The notes under the pieces: model-generated | Databases searched by the model: none | What the model was told of the DNA's origin: nothing | What the model saw: the letters and a program-made list of their open reading frames with translations, nothing else | Program-made: the position numbers and the translations under genes | Shown: one piece after another, positions 50,201-58,232 of the stretch | Position numbering within the stretch: the first letter of the stretch is position 1 | Layout: each line of letters starts with the position of its first letter | Assembly (NCBI RefSeq): GCF_009834225.1 | Contig: NZ_CP047176.1 | Span: 3,658,001-3,722,000 of the forward strand | Direction: 5' to 3' | Origin: Rathayibacter sp. VKM Ac-2759 | GTDB taxonomy: Bacteria > Actinomycetota > Actinomycetes > Actinomycetales > Microbacteriaceae | DNA: 64,000 nucleotides

Positions 50201-51791
50201 GGAAGTACTCGTTCCCGGGCTGGATCATGGCAACGGTGCAGACCCCTCCGGAGCGGGCACGGATCGCAGTCCCCTCCACCGAGCAGACCTCCGGCGTGCT
50301 GCTGAGGTAGGTGACGGGCAGGCCGGAGGACGCCGTCGCGCCGAGGGCGACGTCGGGGCCGTCGAGGCGAAGATCCGTCAGCTCGGGGGCCGTGATCGTC
50401 TGCGCGACCGGGACGATGACCACCGGGGGGCGGACGATCGTCTGGGTGCGGTCGTCCGACTGGCTTCTGAGGACCGTGAACGTGCCATCGGCCTGATCCT
50501 GGCTGTATCCGACGTACGACGCCCAGTAGAGGGTGGGATCGGTGTAGTCGATCAGGCCTCGCGAGTTCGTCTCGTCCATCGTGATGGTCGCCGTGCCGCG
50601 TCCGGGAGTGCCGGGCTGGATGACGAGGGGCACGCGGAAGTACAGGGAGCTGCCGTGCGTGCCGAAGTCGACGTTGTACTGGAGGGTGACGTCGCCGCCG
50701 CCGAGCGGGATCCGGGACGGGTCGGCCGTGGTGGTCGTGATGCTGAAGGTGATGTCGTCGCCCACGTTCGACGGGTTCGGCGACGAGGTCACCGTGGTGG
50801 TCGTGGTGAAGTCGTCGGGGATCGAGCGGATCACGACGTGAGCGGCTTCGAAGCTGGGCGTGCCGAACACGACGTCCGAAGTCCCCGCGCCCGCGTGGCC
50901 GCTGCCGCCGCCGCCGGTGCCCGCGTAGAAGACGAGGAAGGCGAAGCCGTAGTAGCGGCCGCTGCCGCCGCCACCGCCGTACCAGCCGCCACCGCCGCCA
51001 CCACCGCCGATGGCCGCACCGCCGATCGTGGGCTTGCCGTCACCACCACCGCCGCCGCCGCCGAACGAACCGCCGCTCGCGTTGCCGCCGCCGTAGCCGC
51101 CGGCCAGCTGGCTGCCTCCGCCGCCCTTGCCCGCGTAGATGCTGTTGGTGCCCTCCTGCGAGCCGTCCCGGCCGTTCAGCCCTCCGCCCATGCCGTAGTC
51201 ACCGGCCCAGTTGCCGCCCGCGCCCCCCGCGACGAGCACGCGATCGGTGAGGCCGTACGCGCCGGTGCGCACGTCGGTCGCACCGCTGCCGCCGTCACCG
51301 CAGCGGTTGATGGTGCAGCCGAAGCCATCGGTGCCTCCCGTGCCACCGCCGTTCCAGCCACCGAGGGCGCGACGGCCCAGCGAGGTCCCGTTGAACGATC
51401 CGTACTCGCCGCGCCCGCCCACGTTGACCTGCAGGACCTGACCGGGCTGCACGGCGAGCTTCGCGGTCGTGAGCCCGCCGTTGCGGCCTCCGTGGACCGT
51501 GACGTCGAGCGAGTGCGTGTGGGAGGGCACCGTGAACGTGTCGGGCGCGCCGCCGATCCCGTCGGCGCTGCGATTCGCGTAGCGGCACTCGACCTGGTCG
51601 GGGACGGCGATGATCGCCTGGTTGACGACTCCGGCCTCCCCGCAGGCGGCGGAGTCGGCGACCCCGGGCGGCGGTGCGGCCGAGGCGGCCGTCGGCATCG
51701 CGACGAGGCCGGCCGCGACGATGAGCGCCGCGACGGCGGTCGCGAGTGTCGAGCGGAAGGACGAGCGGGCGGGTGGTGCGGATCCGGGCAC
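47229..51791 (-). CDS. Large secreted glycine-rich / Ig-like repeat protein
   Basis: A 1520-residue exported protein starting at a GTG behind AAGGAG. Residues 1-38 are a signal peptide ending TAASA. Residues about 104-304 are a glycine-rich region (runs such as GGGGGGGGWYGGGGGSG) of the type found in ALK-like glycine-rich domains. An Ig-like domain follows (about 320-430). Residues about 462-1400 hold eleven tandem Ig-like repeats of about 80-90 residues with the core CTITADQAGD or equivalent and one conserved Cys pair. Residues about 1403-1520 are a CARDB-like domain. There is no LPXTG anchor. Probable adhesin or matrix protein. Repeats 6-7 and 8-9 are near duplicates. Confidence 0.88.
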   Translation of the reverse strand: MPGSAPPARSSFRSTLATAVAALIVAAGLVAMPTAASAAPPPGVADSAACGEAGVVNQAIIAVPDQVECRYANRSADGIGGAPDTFTVPSHTHSLDVTVHGGRNGGLTTAKLAVQPGQVLQVNVGGRGEYGSFNGTSLGRRALGGWNGGGTGGTDGFGCTINRCGDGGSGATDVRTGAYGLTDRVLVAGGAGGNWAGDYGMGGGLNGRDGSQEGTNSIYAGKGGGGSQLAGGYGGGNASGGSFGGGGGGGDGKPTIGGAAIGGGGGGGGWYGGGGGSGRYYGFAFLVFYAGTGGGGSGHAGAGTSDVVFGTPSFEAAHVVIRSIPDDFTTTTTVTSSPNPSNVGDDITFSITTTTADPSRIPLGGGDVTLQYNVDFGTHGSSLYFRVPLVIQPGTPGRGTATITMDETNSRGLIDYTDPTLYWASYVGYSQDQADGTFTVLRSQSDDRTQTIVRPPVVIVPVAQTITAPELTDLRLDGPDVALGATASSGLPVTYLSSTPEVCSVEGTAIRARSGGVCTVAMIQPGNEYFLPAPSIERSATITRLPQTIRFLPYTGQAAVVGTVQLGASSSANRLVVFSSLTPEVCAVDTPADTYNTQSTGYARTLKAGTCTVAADQPGDESVEPAEQIRTSFDLPKLPQEVSFRTPGVVRPGDDDVLLYAGSNYGLPVTVTTSTPDVCAILSDAFVRPLAAGTCTVSVDQPGDDLYLPAERFTRSFEIVRDTQTITYDYPQDIDRHSGASYTPVATADSGLPVTFGATGACTIADGVVTFTEIGGVCTVTADQPGTAGYAPAQQRSRAFTVLKRSQTMTITSTIPETGAVGGTLVVTAEASSGLPVSAGVYGACSSAPDAQGRTVVTFTSVGTCTLNLGQNGNAEYDAAPGQFRTIQVGLPAQTLAFTSTAPATAAPGDTYTVTAAGGASGQPVVLGATGACTIADAVVTFTATGTCTITADQAGDDRFQAAAQVSQTVAVGLLAGSVAFGGDAPTDARVGGSSTPVIVEGPSSADPVLAASGACSVASGVVSYDSAGTCTLTLNQAGDPRYGAAPQAVRTFEIARIAQTVAFTSTAPATAVAGGTYTPTATGGPSGKPVVIDATGSCSIASGVVTFTGSGTCTITADQAGDDRHAAAPQASQSIAVGLAAGTVSFGGDAPTGAAVGGSSTPVIVRGPSSADPVLAASGACSVASGVVSYDSAGTCTLTLDQAGDARYGAAPQAVRTFEITRGGQTLAFTSTAPAAVVGGAAYRPAIRGGASSAPVVLGTTTPSVCSVADGSVSFTAAGTCVLTADQAGDATHEAAPRATQSITVKAAVPAVKKAQTIAFTTTMPKAPERGVAYPVAATATSGNPVTFAAKGSCTLTATGRGTATVTLTGAATCTVTATQAGDATWLAAPAVTRTLKVDAATKADLTIAMTPTPGLGSTAPVSGTVTIKNVGTRDAGATTTRVTVSAPVADAPGAVRTPGKVKGTTVLTWTVPTVAAGQSITYTVKLATRPKVTTIDATVSTSLADPTPANNSLSRTVK

Positions 51792-51945
51792 GAGGATCTC
51801 CTTGACGGAGCGCGGACCGACTGCTTCTGCGCCGCGGATCCGCTGATGAACGAGTAGCCCCCACTATCCGGCTGTTCGTGGCGGATTCTCAGGCTCGTGG
51901 ACCCCCCGATGAGGGCTTGATCTGGTGACGGCCGAGAGCTTCGCC

Positions 51946-52368
51946 CTAGTCGGCCGTCGGGCGCCTCCGCTGCTGCTTCGTCGCCGAGCGCTGCTGCTTC
52001 GCCGCGAGATGGCGGCGGCCCGAGCCGCGGGTGGGCCGGGTCGGGCGGCGCGTCGCCGCGGGCGGCGCCAGCGCGGCGGCCACGAGGTCGCGGAGCCGGT
52101 CGAGGGCGATCTCGCGGTTGCGCAGCTGCGACCGCTCGCGCTGCACCGTCACCGTGACCGCGCCCGCCACGAGGCGCTGCGCGAGGTGCGCGAGGACGCG
52201 CATCCGCTGCTCGTCGTTGAGCGCCGTCGACTCCGCCACGTTCCACGTGAGCTGCACCCGACTGTCGGAGGTGTTGACGTGCTGACCGCCCGGGCCGGAG
52301 GACCGCGAGAACCGCCACTGCAGCTCCGGCGCGGGGATGATCAGGCCCGGCCGCACCTCGAGATCCAT
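51946..52368 (-). CDS. arfB: Alternative ribosome-rescue factor ArfB (peptidyl-tRNA hydrolase)
   Basis: A 140-residue release-factor-like protein that frees ribosomes stalled on mRNAs without a stop codon. The catalytic GGQ is residues 27-29 in SSGPGGQHVNTSDSRVQL, and a basic tail (RGSGRRHLAAKQQRSATKQQRRR) can reach into the empty mRNA channel, as in YaeJ. The ATG at 52368 gives the normal length; a longer upstream frame is not supported. No ribosome binding site precedes it, so the transcript may be leaderless. Confidence 0.92.
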   Translation of the reverse strand: MDLEVRPGLIIPAPELQWRFSRSSGPGGQHVNTSDSRVQLTWNVAESTALNDEQRMRVLAHLAQRLVAGAVTVTVQRERSQLRNREIALDRLRDLVAAALAPPAATRRPTRPTRGSGRRHLAAKQQRSATKQQRRRPTAD

Positions 52369-52477
52369 GCGGCTAGCGTGACACGCCCCGCGCCGGGGCG
52401 GGCGGGTGCGGGCCGCTTCCCCGTCGGGAGCGTCACGAGCCCCCGCCCGCACTCTTGGGACACGGTGTCGCTACCCA

Positions 52478-52506
52478 TTGTGGGGGTGTGAGCGCGTCAC
52501 TAGCTT
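52478..52506 (+). promoter_or_regulatory. Promoter of the first cell-wall-binding gene
   Basis: TTGTGG (52478-52483), 17-bp spacer, TAGCTT (52501-52506). The same -10 and following CGAGCAC occur upstream of the second copy. About 320 bp between arfB and this gene otherwise hold only this promoter and the leader ORF. Confidence 0.55.
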
Positions 52507-52633
52507 TCGAGCACTGTCCCCTCCCCCGTCGGATCCCGGCACGCCGGTCGTCTCGTCGCGCCTCGCGAGAGCGACGGGTCCCGCCGACGAGGAGGTCGAC
52601 GGCCCGATCCGCCCTCTCGAGAAAGGCGACACC

Positions 52634-52690
52634 ATGTCGTCATCGCTCCACCTCTCCTGCCCGCTCCCCACTCCGACGGTGACACTGTGA
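52634..52690 (+). CDS. 18-residue leader ORF upstream of cell-wall-binding protein 1
   Basis: ATG at 52634 follows GAGAAAGGCGACACC and encodes [18 protein letters not shown]; its TGA overlaps the GTG of the next gene (GTGA). The duplicated locus at 54458 has a leader of the same length and overlap, and 11 of 18 residues identical, so the ORF has been kept after duplication. The downstream GTG lacks its own ribosome binding site. Confidence 0.7.
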   Translation: MSSSLHLSCPLPTPTVTL

Positions 52691-54195
52691 AGGCCCCGCG
52701 CCGCTCACGGCTCGCCCTGCTCGCCGCCGCGCTGATCGCCGGCACCGCGGGCCTCACCCCCGTGCTCAGCGCCGCCGCGGCTGAGGACTTCGCCTCGACC
52801 GAGGTCACCTGCGTCGGCGGCAGCCCGACCAGCGCGGTCGTCTCCGGGACCGTCGAGGGCGGCAACGACCTCGAGGACCCGGTGATCCTCGGTCTCCTGC
52901 TCAACGACGAGCCCGTCGAGCAGGCGAACCCCGTCGACTCCGCCGGCACCTTCGCCTTCGACCCGGTGTCCGTCGAGGCGGGAGACACCCTCGAGATCTT
53001 CGTCGGGGACGCGACGAACGTGCAGTACACGTACGACGTGACCGAGGCGTCGTGTGAGGCCACGCCCACGCCGACTCCGACGGAGACCGGCACGCCGACG
53101 CCGGAGCCCACCGCGACGTCCACCCCGACCGGGACGCCGACTCCGACCTCGACCCCCGAGCCCACCGGAACCCCGACGCCGACCACGACCCCCGAGCCCA
53201 CCGCGACTCCGACGGCCACGCCAACGCCCACCGCGACGCCCACGCCGACCGCGACGCCCACCGCGACTCCGACCCCGACCGCCACCGCGGCGCCGGTGAC
53301 CGTCTCGCGCATCGCCGGCGTCGACCGTCAGGACACCGCCGCGAAGCTCTCGGCGGCGACGTTCGGCACGAACGTGCCCGTCGTCTTCGTCGCCACCGGC
53401 GGCAACTTCCCCGACGCACTGAGCGCGGGGCCCGCCGCCGCGAAGCAGGGCGGACCGCTGCTGCTGGTCGACCGCGACTCCATGTCGCAGCCGGTCCGCG
53501 ACGAGCTGATCCGGCTCAAGCCGACCAGGATCGTCGTCGTCGGCTCGGAGCTGAGCATCAGCGAGAGCCTCAAGAACGACCTCGCCCAGTACACGAAGAA
53601 CGGCGACATCCGGCGCATCGGAGGGGTAGACCGCTACGACACGGCCGCGAAGATCGTCGAGGCCGCCTTCCCCAAGGGCTCCTCGCAGGCCTGGCTCGCC
53701 ACCGGTGAGAAGTTCCCCGACGCCCTCGCCGCCGCCGCAGCGGCCGGCTCGGCCGGAGCGCCCGTCCTCCTGGTGAACGGCGGCCTCGGCACTGCCGACG
53801 CCACCACGAACAGCCTCATCACGGAGCTCGGCGTGAAGAAGCTGACGATCGCCGGCAGCGCCCTCTCGGTCAGCGACGGCATCGCCGCGTCGCTCCCCGT
53901 CACTCCGACCCGGATCGGAGGCGTCGACCGCTACGACACGTCGGTGCAGCTCAACCGCGCCGCCTTCCCCTCGGCATCGACGGTCTACCTCGCCACCGGC
54001 GAGAAGTTCCCGGATGCCCTCGCCGGAGCGACCAGCGCCGGCTTCACCAAGAGCCCGCTCTACACGGTGCAGCCCGACTGCGTGCCGCAGCCCGTGCTCG
54101 ACGACATCGAGCGCCTCGGCGCCTCGAAGGTCGTCCTGCTCGGCGGCCCGACCACCCTCTCCGAGAAGGTGGCCGCGCTGACGGCCTGCAGCTGA
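52687..54195 (+). CDS. Secreted protein with three cell-wall-binding (CWB2) repeats, copy 1
   Basis: A 502-residue surface protein. GTG start, signal peptide with basic KAPRRSR and hydrophobic core, cleaved near LSAAAA; an N-terminal domain (about 36-122); a Thr/Pro repeat linker (about 126-204) made of TPTP and TATPTPT units; then three CWB2 (PF04122) repeats to the end, each with [17 protein letters not shown] and [16 protein letters not shown] motifs, which bind the secondary wall polymer. The N-terminal domain is unrecognised. It is followed by a 17-bp terminator and then a duplicate gene. Translation probably depends on the overlapping leader ORF. Confidence 0.92.
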   Translation: MKAPRRSRLALLAAALIAGTAGLTPVLSAAAAEDFASTEVTCVGGSPTSAVVSGTVEGGNDLEDPVILGLLLNDEPVEQANPVDSAGTFAFDPVSVEAGDTLEIFVGDATNVQYTYDVTEASCEATPTPTPTETGTPTPEPTATSTPTGTPTPTSTPEPTGTPTPTTTPEPTATPTATPTPTATPTPTATPTATPTPTATAAPVTVSRIAGVDRQDTAAKLSAATFGTNVPVVFVATGGNFPDALSAGPAAAKQGGPLLLVDRDSMSQPVRDELIRLKPTRIVVVGSELSISESLKNDLAQYTKNGDIRRIGGVDRYDTAAKIVEAAFPKGSSQAWLATGEKFPDALAAAAAAGSAGAPVLLVNGGLGTADATTNSLITELGVKKLTIAGSALSVSDGIAASLPVTPTRIGGVDRYDTSVQLNRAAFPSASTVYLATGEKFPDALAGATSAGFTKSPLYTVQPDCVPQPVLDDIERLGASKVVLLGGPTTLSEKVAALTACS

Positions 54196-54209
54196 TCCGC
54201 TAGGCCGAG

Positions 54210-54249
54210 TCGCCCGAGGGCACCCCGTCACAGGGGCGCTCTCGGGCGA
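54210..54249 (+). terminator. Terminator after cell-wall-binding gene 1
   Basis: A 17-bp stem with one mismatch and one wobble (54210-54226 with 54233-54249) and loop GTCACA. Confidence 0.85.
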
Positions 54250-54300
54250 TTCTGCGCCATCCTCCGGCACCCCCCTTTTGGGATACAGCGTCGCATCCCA

Positions 54301-54330
54301 TTGCCGACGCGCGGAGCGTGACGCTAGCTT
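54301..54330 (+). promoter_or_regulatory. Promoter of the second cell-wall-binding gene
   Basis: TTGCCG (54301-54306), 18-bp spacer, TAGCTT (54325-54330) followed by TCGAGCAC as in copy 1. The 315 bp between the two coding regions hold the terminator, this promoter and the leader ORF. Confidence 0.55.
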
Positions 54331-54457
54331 TCGAGCACCGTTCCGCCCCTTGCCGGTTCCGGGCATCCCGGTCGCATCGTCGCGCCTCGCGTGAGCGACC
54401 GGTCCCTCCGACAAGGACGTCGACGGCCCGATCCGCCCTCTCGAGAAAGGCGACACG

Positions 54458-54514
54458 ATGTCGTCACCGCTCCACCTCTCCTGCCTGCTCCCCGCTCCGG
54501 TGGTGGCACTGTGA
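54458..54514 (+). CDS. 18-residue leader ORF upstream of cell-wall-binding protein 2
   Basis: ATG at 54458 after GAGAAAGGCGACACG encodes MSSPLHLSCLLPAPVVAL, ending in a TGA that overlaps the GTG of the main gene, exactly as in copy 1. Confidence 0.7.
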   Translation: MSSPLHLSCLLPAPVVAL

Positions 54515-55944
54515 AGGCCCCGCGCCGCTCACGGCTCGCCCTGCTCGCTGTCGCACTGATCGCCGGCACCGCGGGTCTCACCCCTGCGCTCAGCGCCGCC
54601 GCTGCCGCCTCCACCGCCTCGACCGCCGTCACCTGCGAGGCCGGCGTCCCGGTCAGCGCGGTCGTCTCCGGCACCACGGACCCCACGGCCGAGCCCGTCG
54701 TCATCGGCCTCGCTCGCAACGCCAGCACCGTCGAGCAGAAGACCGTCCCCGCTTCCGGCGGCGCGTTCACCTTCGCCCCGGTGGGCGTCTCGACCGGCGA
54801 CACGCTCCAGGTCTGGGCCGCCAGCTCCGCGAACGTGCAGTACACCTACCGGGTCACCGCGCAGTCGTGCGGGGGCACGCCGACGCCGACCCCGACTCCG
54901 ACGGGGACCGCCACGCCGACGCCGGAGCCCACCGCGACGGCCACTCCGACCGCCACGCCCACCGCGACGGCCACCCCGACCGCGACGCCCACGGCGACCG
55001 CCACGCCGACCGCGACCCCCACCCCGACGGGCACCCCGGGAGCCCCGGCCGTCACCCGCATCGCCGGAGTCGACCGCCAGGACACCGCCGCCAAGATCTC
55101 GGCCGCGACCTTCTCGGCGAACGTGCCCGTCGTCTTCGTCGCCACCGGCGGCAACTTCCCCGACGCCCTCGCCGCCGGTCCCGCCGCCGCGAAGCAGGGC
55201 GGACCGCTCCTGCTGGTCGACCGCGATTCCATGTCGCAGTCGGTCCGCGACGAGCTGCGCCGCCTCAAGCCGACCAAGATCGTCGTCGTCGGCTCCGACC
55301 TGAGCATCAGCGAGCGCCTCGCGACCGAGCTCTCCGCCTACGCGAAGACCGGCGAGGTCGAGCGCATCGGAGGCGTCGACCGCTACGACACCGCCGCGAA
55401 GCTCGTCCAGGGCGCGTTCCCGCGAGGTTCGTCGCAGGCGTGGCTCGCCACCGGCGAGAAGTTCCCCGACGCCCTCGCCGCCGCTGCCGCAGCCGGCTCC
55501 TACCGCGCGCCCGTCATCCTGGTGAACGGTGGCCTCAGCCGCGCTGACGCGACCACGACCTCTCTCGTCGACGGTCTCGGCATCAAGAAGCTGACGATCG
55601 CCGGCGACCCCCTCTCGGTCAGCACCGGCATCGAGGCGTCGTTCCGCACCCCGACCGTCCGCATCGGAGGCGTCGACCGCTACGACACGTCGGTGCAGCT
55701 CAACCGCGCCGCCTTCACGGCCGCGTCGACGGTCTACCTCGCCACCGGCGAGAACTTCCCCGACGCCCTCGCCGGAGCGACCGCCGCCGGCTTCACGAAG
55801 AACCCGCTCTACACCGTGAAGCCCGACTGCGTGCCGCAGGGCGTGCTCGACGACATCACGACCCTCGGCGCCACGAAGGTCGTCCTGCTCGGTGGCACGA
55901 ACACCCTCTCGGAGGGAGTCGCGACGCTGACGGCGTGCCGCTGA
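54511..55944 (+). CDS. Secreted protein with three cell-wall-binding (CWB2) repeats, copy 2
   Basis: A 477-residue paralogue of the preceding gene with the same start, signal peptide, N-terminal domain, Thr/Pro linker (about 122-181, with TPTATATPT units) and three C-terminal CWB2 repeats. The CWB part is far more alike between the two copies than the N-terminal domain, and the linkers differ in length. Promoter, leader ORF and terminator are also duplicated. Likely surface-displayed by non-covalent wall binding. Confidence 0.92.
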   Translation: MKAPRRSRLALLAVALIAGTAGLTPALSAAAAASTASTAVTCEAGVPVSAVVSGTTDPTAEPVVIGLARNASTVEQKTVPASGGAFTFAPVGVSTGDTLQVWAASSANVQYTYRVTAQSCGGTPTPTPTPTGTATPTPEPTATATPTATPTATATPTATPTATATPTATPTPTGTPGAPAVTRIAGVDRQDTAAKISAATFSANVPVVFVATGGNFPDALAAGPAAAKQGGPLLLVDRDSMSQSVRDELRRLKPTKIVVVGSDLSISERLATELSAYAKTGEVERIGGVDRYDTAAKLVQGAFPRGSSQAWLATGEKFPDALAAAAAAGSYRAPVILVNGGLSRADATTTSLVDGLGIKKLTIAGDPLSVSTGIEASFRTPTVRIGGVDRYDTSVQLNRAAFTAASTVYLATGENFPDALAGATAAGFTKNPLYTVKPDCVPQGVLDDITTLGATKVVLLGGTNTLSEGVATLTACR

Positions 55945-55958
55945 TCCACTGAGCCGAG

Positions 55959-55998
55959 TCGCCCGGGAACGCCCTGTCAGAGGGGCGCTCCCGGGCGA
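55959..55998 (+). terminator. Terminator after cell-wall-binding gene 2
   Basis: A 16-bp stem with a single A-C mismatch (55959-55974 with 55983-55998), duplicate of the hairpin at 54210. Confidence 0.85.
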
Positions 55999-56041
55999 TT
56001 CGTCTGTCGGGCGCTCTCGCCTGCCGGTCGCTCCGCGGGCG

Positions 56042-56914
56042 TCAGACCGACGGCGACACCCCGTGCAGCGCCGCGGCCGCCGTCGGCAGCGACAGCGACG
56101 TGAACCGCCGCACCTGCGCCGTGAGCGCGCGCTCGGTGGGGAGCCGCTCCATCGACGACGCCCCGTAGAAGCCGTCGATGCCGACCGCGTTGCTGAGCAC
56201 GTACTGCGCGTCCTCGGGCTCGGCCACCGGGCCGCCGTGCACGAGCACGATCACGTCGTCGCGCACGCTGCGCGCCGCCGCCGCCCACGCCGAGGCCAGG
56301 GCGACGCCGTCGTCGAGGGTGCGCGCGGTCTCGGCGCCGATCGAGCCGCCGGTGGTGAGGCCGAGGTGCACGACGACCACGTCGGCGCCCGCCTCGGTCA
56401 TCGCGACCGCGTCCTCCTCCGAGAACACGTACGGCGTGGTCAGCAGGTCCTCGGCGCGGGCCGCGCGGATCAGCTCGACCTCCTTGTCGTAGCCCATCCC
56501 GGTCTCCTCGAGATTGGCGCGGAAGTTGCCGTCGATGAGGCCGACGGTCGGGAAGTTCTGCACGCCAGAGAAGCCCTGGTCCTTCAGCTGCCGGAGGAAG
56601 CGCGGCGCATCGAGGAACGGATCCGTGCCGTTCACCCCCGCGAGCACCGGAGTGCGCTGCGGCACGGTGAGGATCTCGCGGCCCATGTCGACGACGATGT
56701 CGTTCGCGTTGCCGTAGGCGAGCAGGCCGCTGAGCGAGCCGCGGCCCGCCATCCGGAAGCGGCCGGAGTTGTAGATGATGATCAGGTCGGCGCCTCCGTC
56801 CTCCTCGCACTTCGCCGAGAGACCGGTGCCGGCGCCGGCCCCGACGATCGGTTCGCGCAGGGCGACCTTGGTGCGCAGGCGGTCGAGGATGTCGGTGCGG
56901 CTGACGAAGGTCAT
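56042..56914 (-). CDS. PEP-hydrolase-family TIM barrel (PF09370)
   Basis: A 290-residue protein with the family block [20 protein letters not shown] and [18 protein letters not shown], and later [21 protein letters not shown] and [18 protein letters not shown]. The fold is a TIM barrel of the phosphoenolpyruvate-mutase-like class; the reaction is not established. ATG at 56914 overlaps the stop of the Tm-1-like gene, so the two are translated together. In plant Tm-1 proteins the same two domains are fused in this order. Confidence 0.9.
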   Translation of the reverse strand: MTFVSRTDILDRLRTKVALREPIVGAGAGTGLSAKCEEDGGADLIIIYNSGRFRMAGRGSLSGLLAYGNANDIVVDMGREILTVPQRTPVLAGVNGTDPFLDAPRFLRQLKDQGFSGVQNFPTVGLIDGNFRANLEETGMGYDKEVELIRAARAEDLLTTPYVFSEEDAVAMTEAGADVVVVHLGLTTGGSIGAETARTLDDGVALASAWAAAARSVRDDVIVLVHGGPVAEPEDAQYVLSNAVGIDGFYGASSMERLPTERALTAQVRRFTSLSLPTAAAALHGVSPSV

Positions 56915-58158
56915 GAGTGCGCTCCCTGGAGGGTCGGTGTGCGGGGTGCGATGATCGCGGCGTGCAGCCGGTCGACGGCCGCGTCGGCGAAGCCCGGATC
57001 GTTGATGTCGGTGTCGATCTCGACGAGGTCGACCGCGGAGCCGGCGAGCCCGGTGCGGACGGCGGCGAAGAGTGCGTCGTCGGCCTCGGCGTCGGCGAAG
57101 GGCCCGCCGGGCACGGCGATGGCCGAGACTCCGCCGAGCGGCAGCAGCACGGTGGTCGGTCCGGAGGCGGCAGCGGCCCGGGCGGCCAGCCGGGCTCCCA
57201 GCTCGGCGCACTCGGCCGCGGTGGTGCGCATGAGCGTGACGCTCGAGTTGTGCACGTGCAGCCGGCGCTCGTGGAACCGCTCGGGGACGGTGTCGACCGC
57301 GCCGAAGTTCACCATGTCGAGCGCGCCGACCGAGACCACCTGCGGCACGCCGGCGAGGCCCGCGGCGGTCAGCCGATCCGGGCCCGCCGAGAACACCCCG
57401 CCGACCAGCTCGTCGGCCAGCTCGGTCGTGGTCAGGTCGAGCACCCCGGCGAAGAAGCCCTGGGCGATGAGCGACTCCATCGCGCGCCCTCCGGTGCCGG
57501 TCATGTGGAAGACGAGCACCTCGTAGCCGAGCTCCTCGAGCCGCTCCCGCGCCCGCGTGACGCACGGAGTGGTCACGCCGAACATGCTGGCGGCGACCAT
57601 CGGGCGCGCCTCGCGGTCGGGCACCGCGTCGGCGGCGACCATCCCGGCCACGGCCGCCGCGGCGTTGGCGAGGATGCGCAGCGAGATCCGGTTGAGTCCG
57701 GCGATGTCGACGACCGACGGCGCGAGGATGAGGTCGGTGCTGCCCACGTACTGCTCGGTCGCTCCGGAGGCCGCGGTCGAGACGATGAGCTTCGGGAACC
57801 CCAGCGGCAGCCCGGCGAAGGCGGTCGCGGCGAGCGAGGTCCCTCCGGTGCCGCCGAGGGCGAGCGCGCCCTGCACGGTCCCCTCGGCGACGAGGTCGCG
57901 GACGATCACCGTCGCTCCGGCCGCCATGACGGACATCGCGGCGCCCCGATCACCGCCGACGAGGAGGGCGGCCAGGGTCGAGCCTCCGGCACGGGCGACC
58001 TCGTCGCGGCCGATGTCGGGCGCGAAGCTCGGCGCGCCCAGGACGCCCACGTCGACCACGATCGAGTCGACACCGGCCGAGCGGAGCCGCTCCCGGAGGA
58101 ACGCGTACTCCTCGCCCTTGGTGTCGAGGGTTCCGAGCAGCACGACAGTGTGCGCCAT
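56911..58158 (-). CDS. Tm-1-like ATP-binding domain protein (UPF0261)
   Basis: A 415-residue protein of the UPF0261 family, the bacterial relatives of the N-terminal domain of the tomato antiviral protein Tm-1. [21 protein letters not shown] opens it, followed by [16 protein letters not shown] and [34 protein letters not shown] binding is known for the family; the metabolic reaction is not. ATG 58158 follows GGAAGGA. First gene of a two-gene unit with the PEP-hydrolase-like barrel, divergent from a MocR regulator. Confidence 0.9.
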   Translation of the reverse strand: MAHTVVLLGTLDTKGEEYAFLRERLRSAGVDSIVVDVGVLGAPSFAPDIGRDEVARAGGSTLAALLVGGDRGAAMSVMAAGATVIVRDLVAEGTVQGALALGGTGGTSLAATAFAGLPLGFPKLIVSTAASGATEQYVGSTDLILAPSVVDIAGLNRISLRILANAAAAVAGMVAADAVPDREARPMVAASMFGVTTPCVTRARERLEELGYEVLVFHMTGTGGRAMESLIAQGFFAGVLDLTTTELADELVGGVFSAGPDRLTAAGLAGVPQVVSVGALDMVNFGAVDTVPERFHERRLHVHNSSVTLMRTTAAECAELGARLAARAAAASGPTTVLLPLGGVSAIAVPGGPFADAEADDALFAAVRTGLAGSAVDLVEIDTDINDPGFADAAVDRLHAAIIAPRTPTLQGAHS

Positions 58159-58197
58159 CGCAGGGTCCTTCCGTCCGATCCCGCAGAGACCGGATGT

Positions 58198-58226
58198 TTG
58201 ACCCGGCCGCGGATTGCTCCCATGAT
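58198..58226 (+). promoter_or_regulatory. Promoter of the MocR gene, apparently leaderless
   Basis: TTGACC (58198-58203), 17-bp spacer, CATGAT (58221-58226). The expected transcript start falls at the ATG at 58233, implying a leaderless mRNA and supporting that start. Confidence 0.6.
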
Positions 58227-58232
58227 GTGCCG

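Noticed and set aside
46764-51857. A 1697-residue plus-strand open frame
   Set aside because: It is antisense to the Ig-like protein gene, rich in Arg, Gly and Asp without any domain, and arises from high GC at third positions.
53061-53300. Short periodic repeats considered as a repeat array or CRISPR
   Set aside because: They lie in frame inside a gene and encode the Thr/Pro linker of the wall protein.
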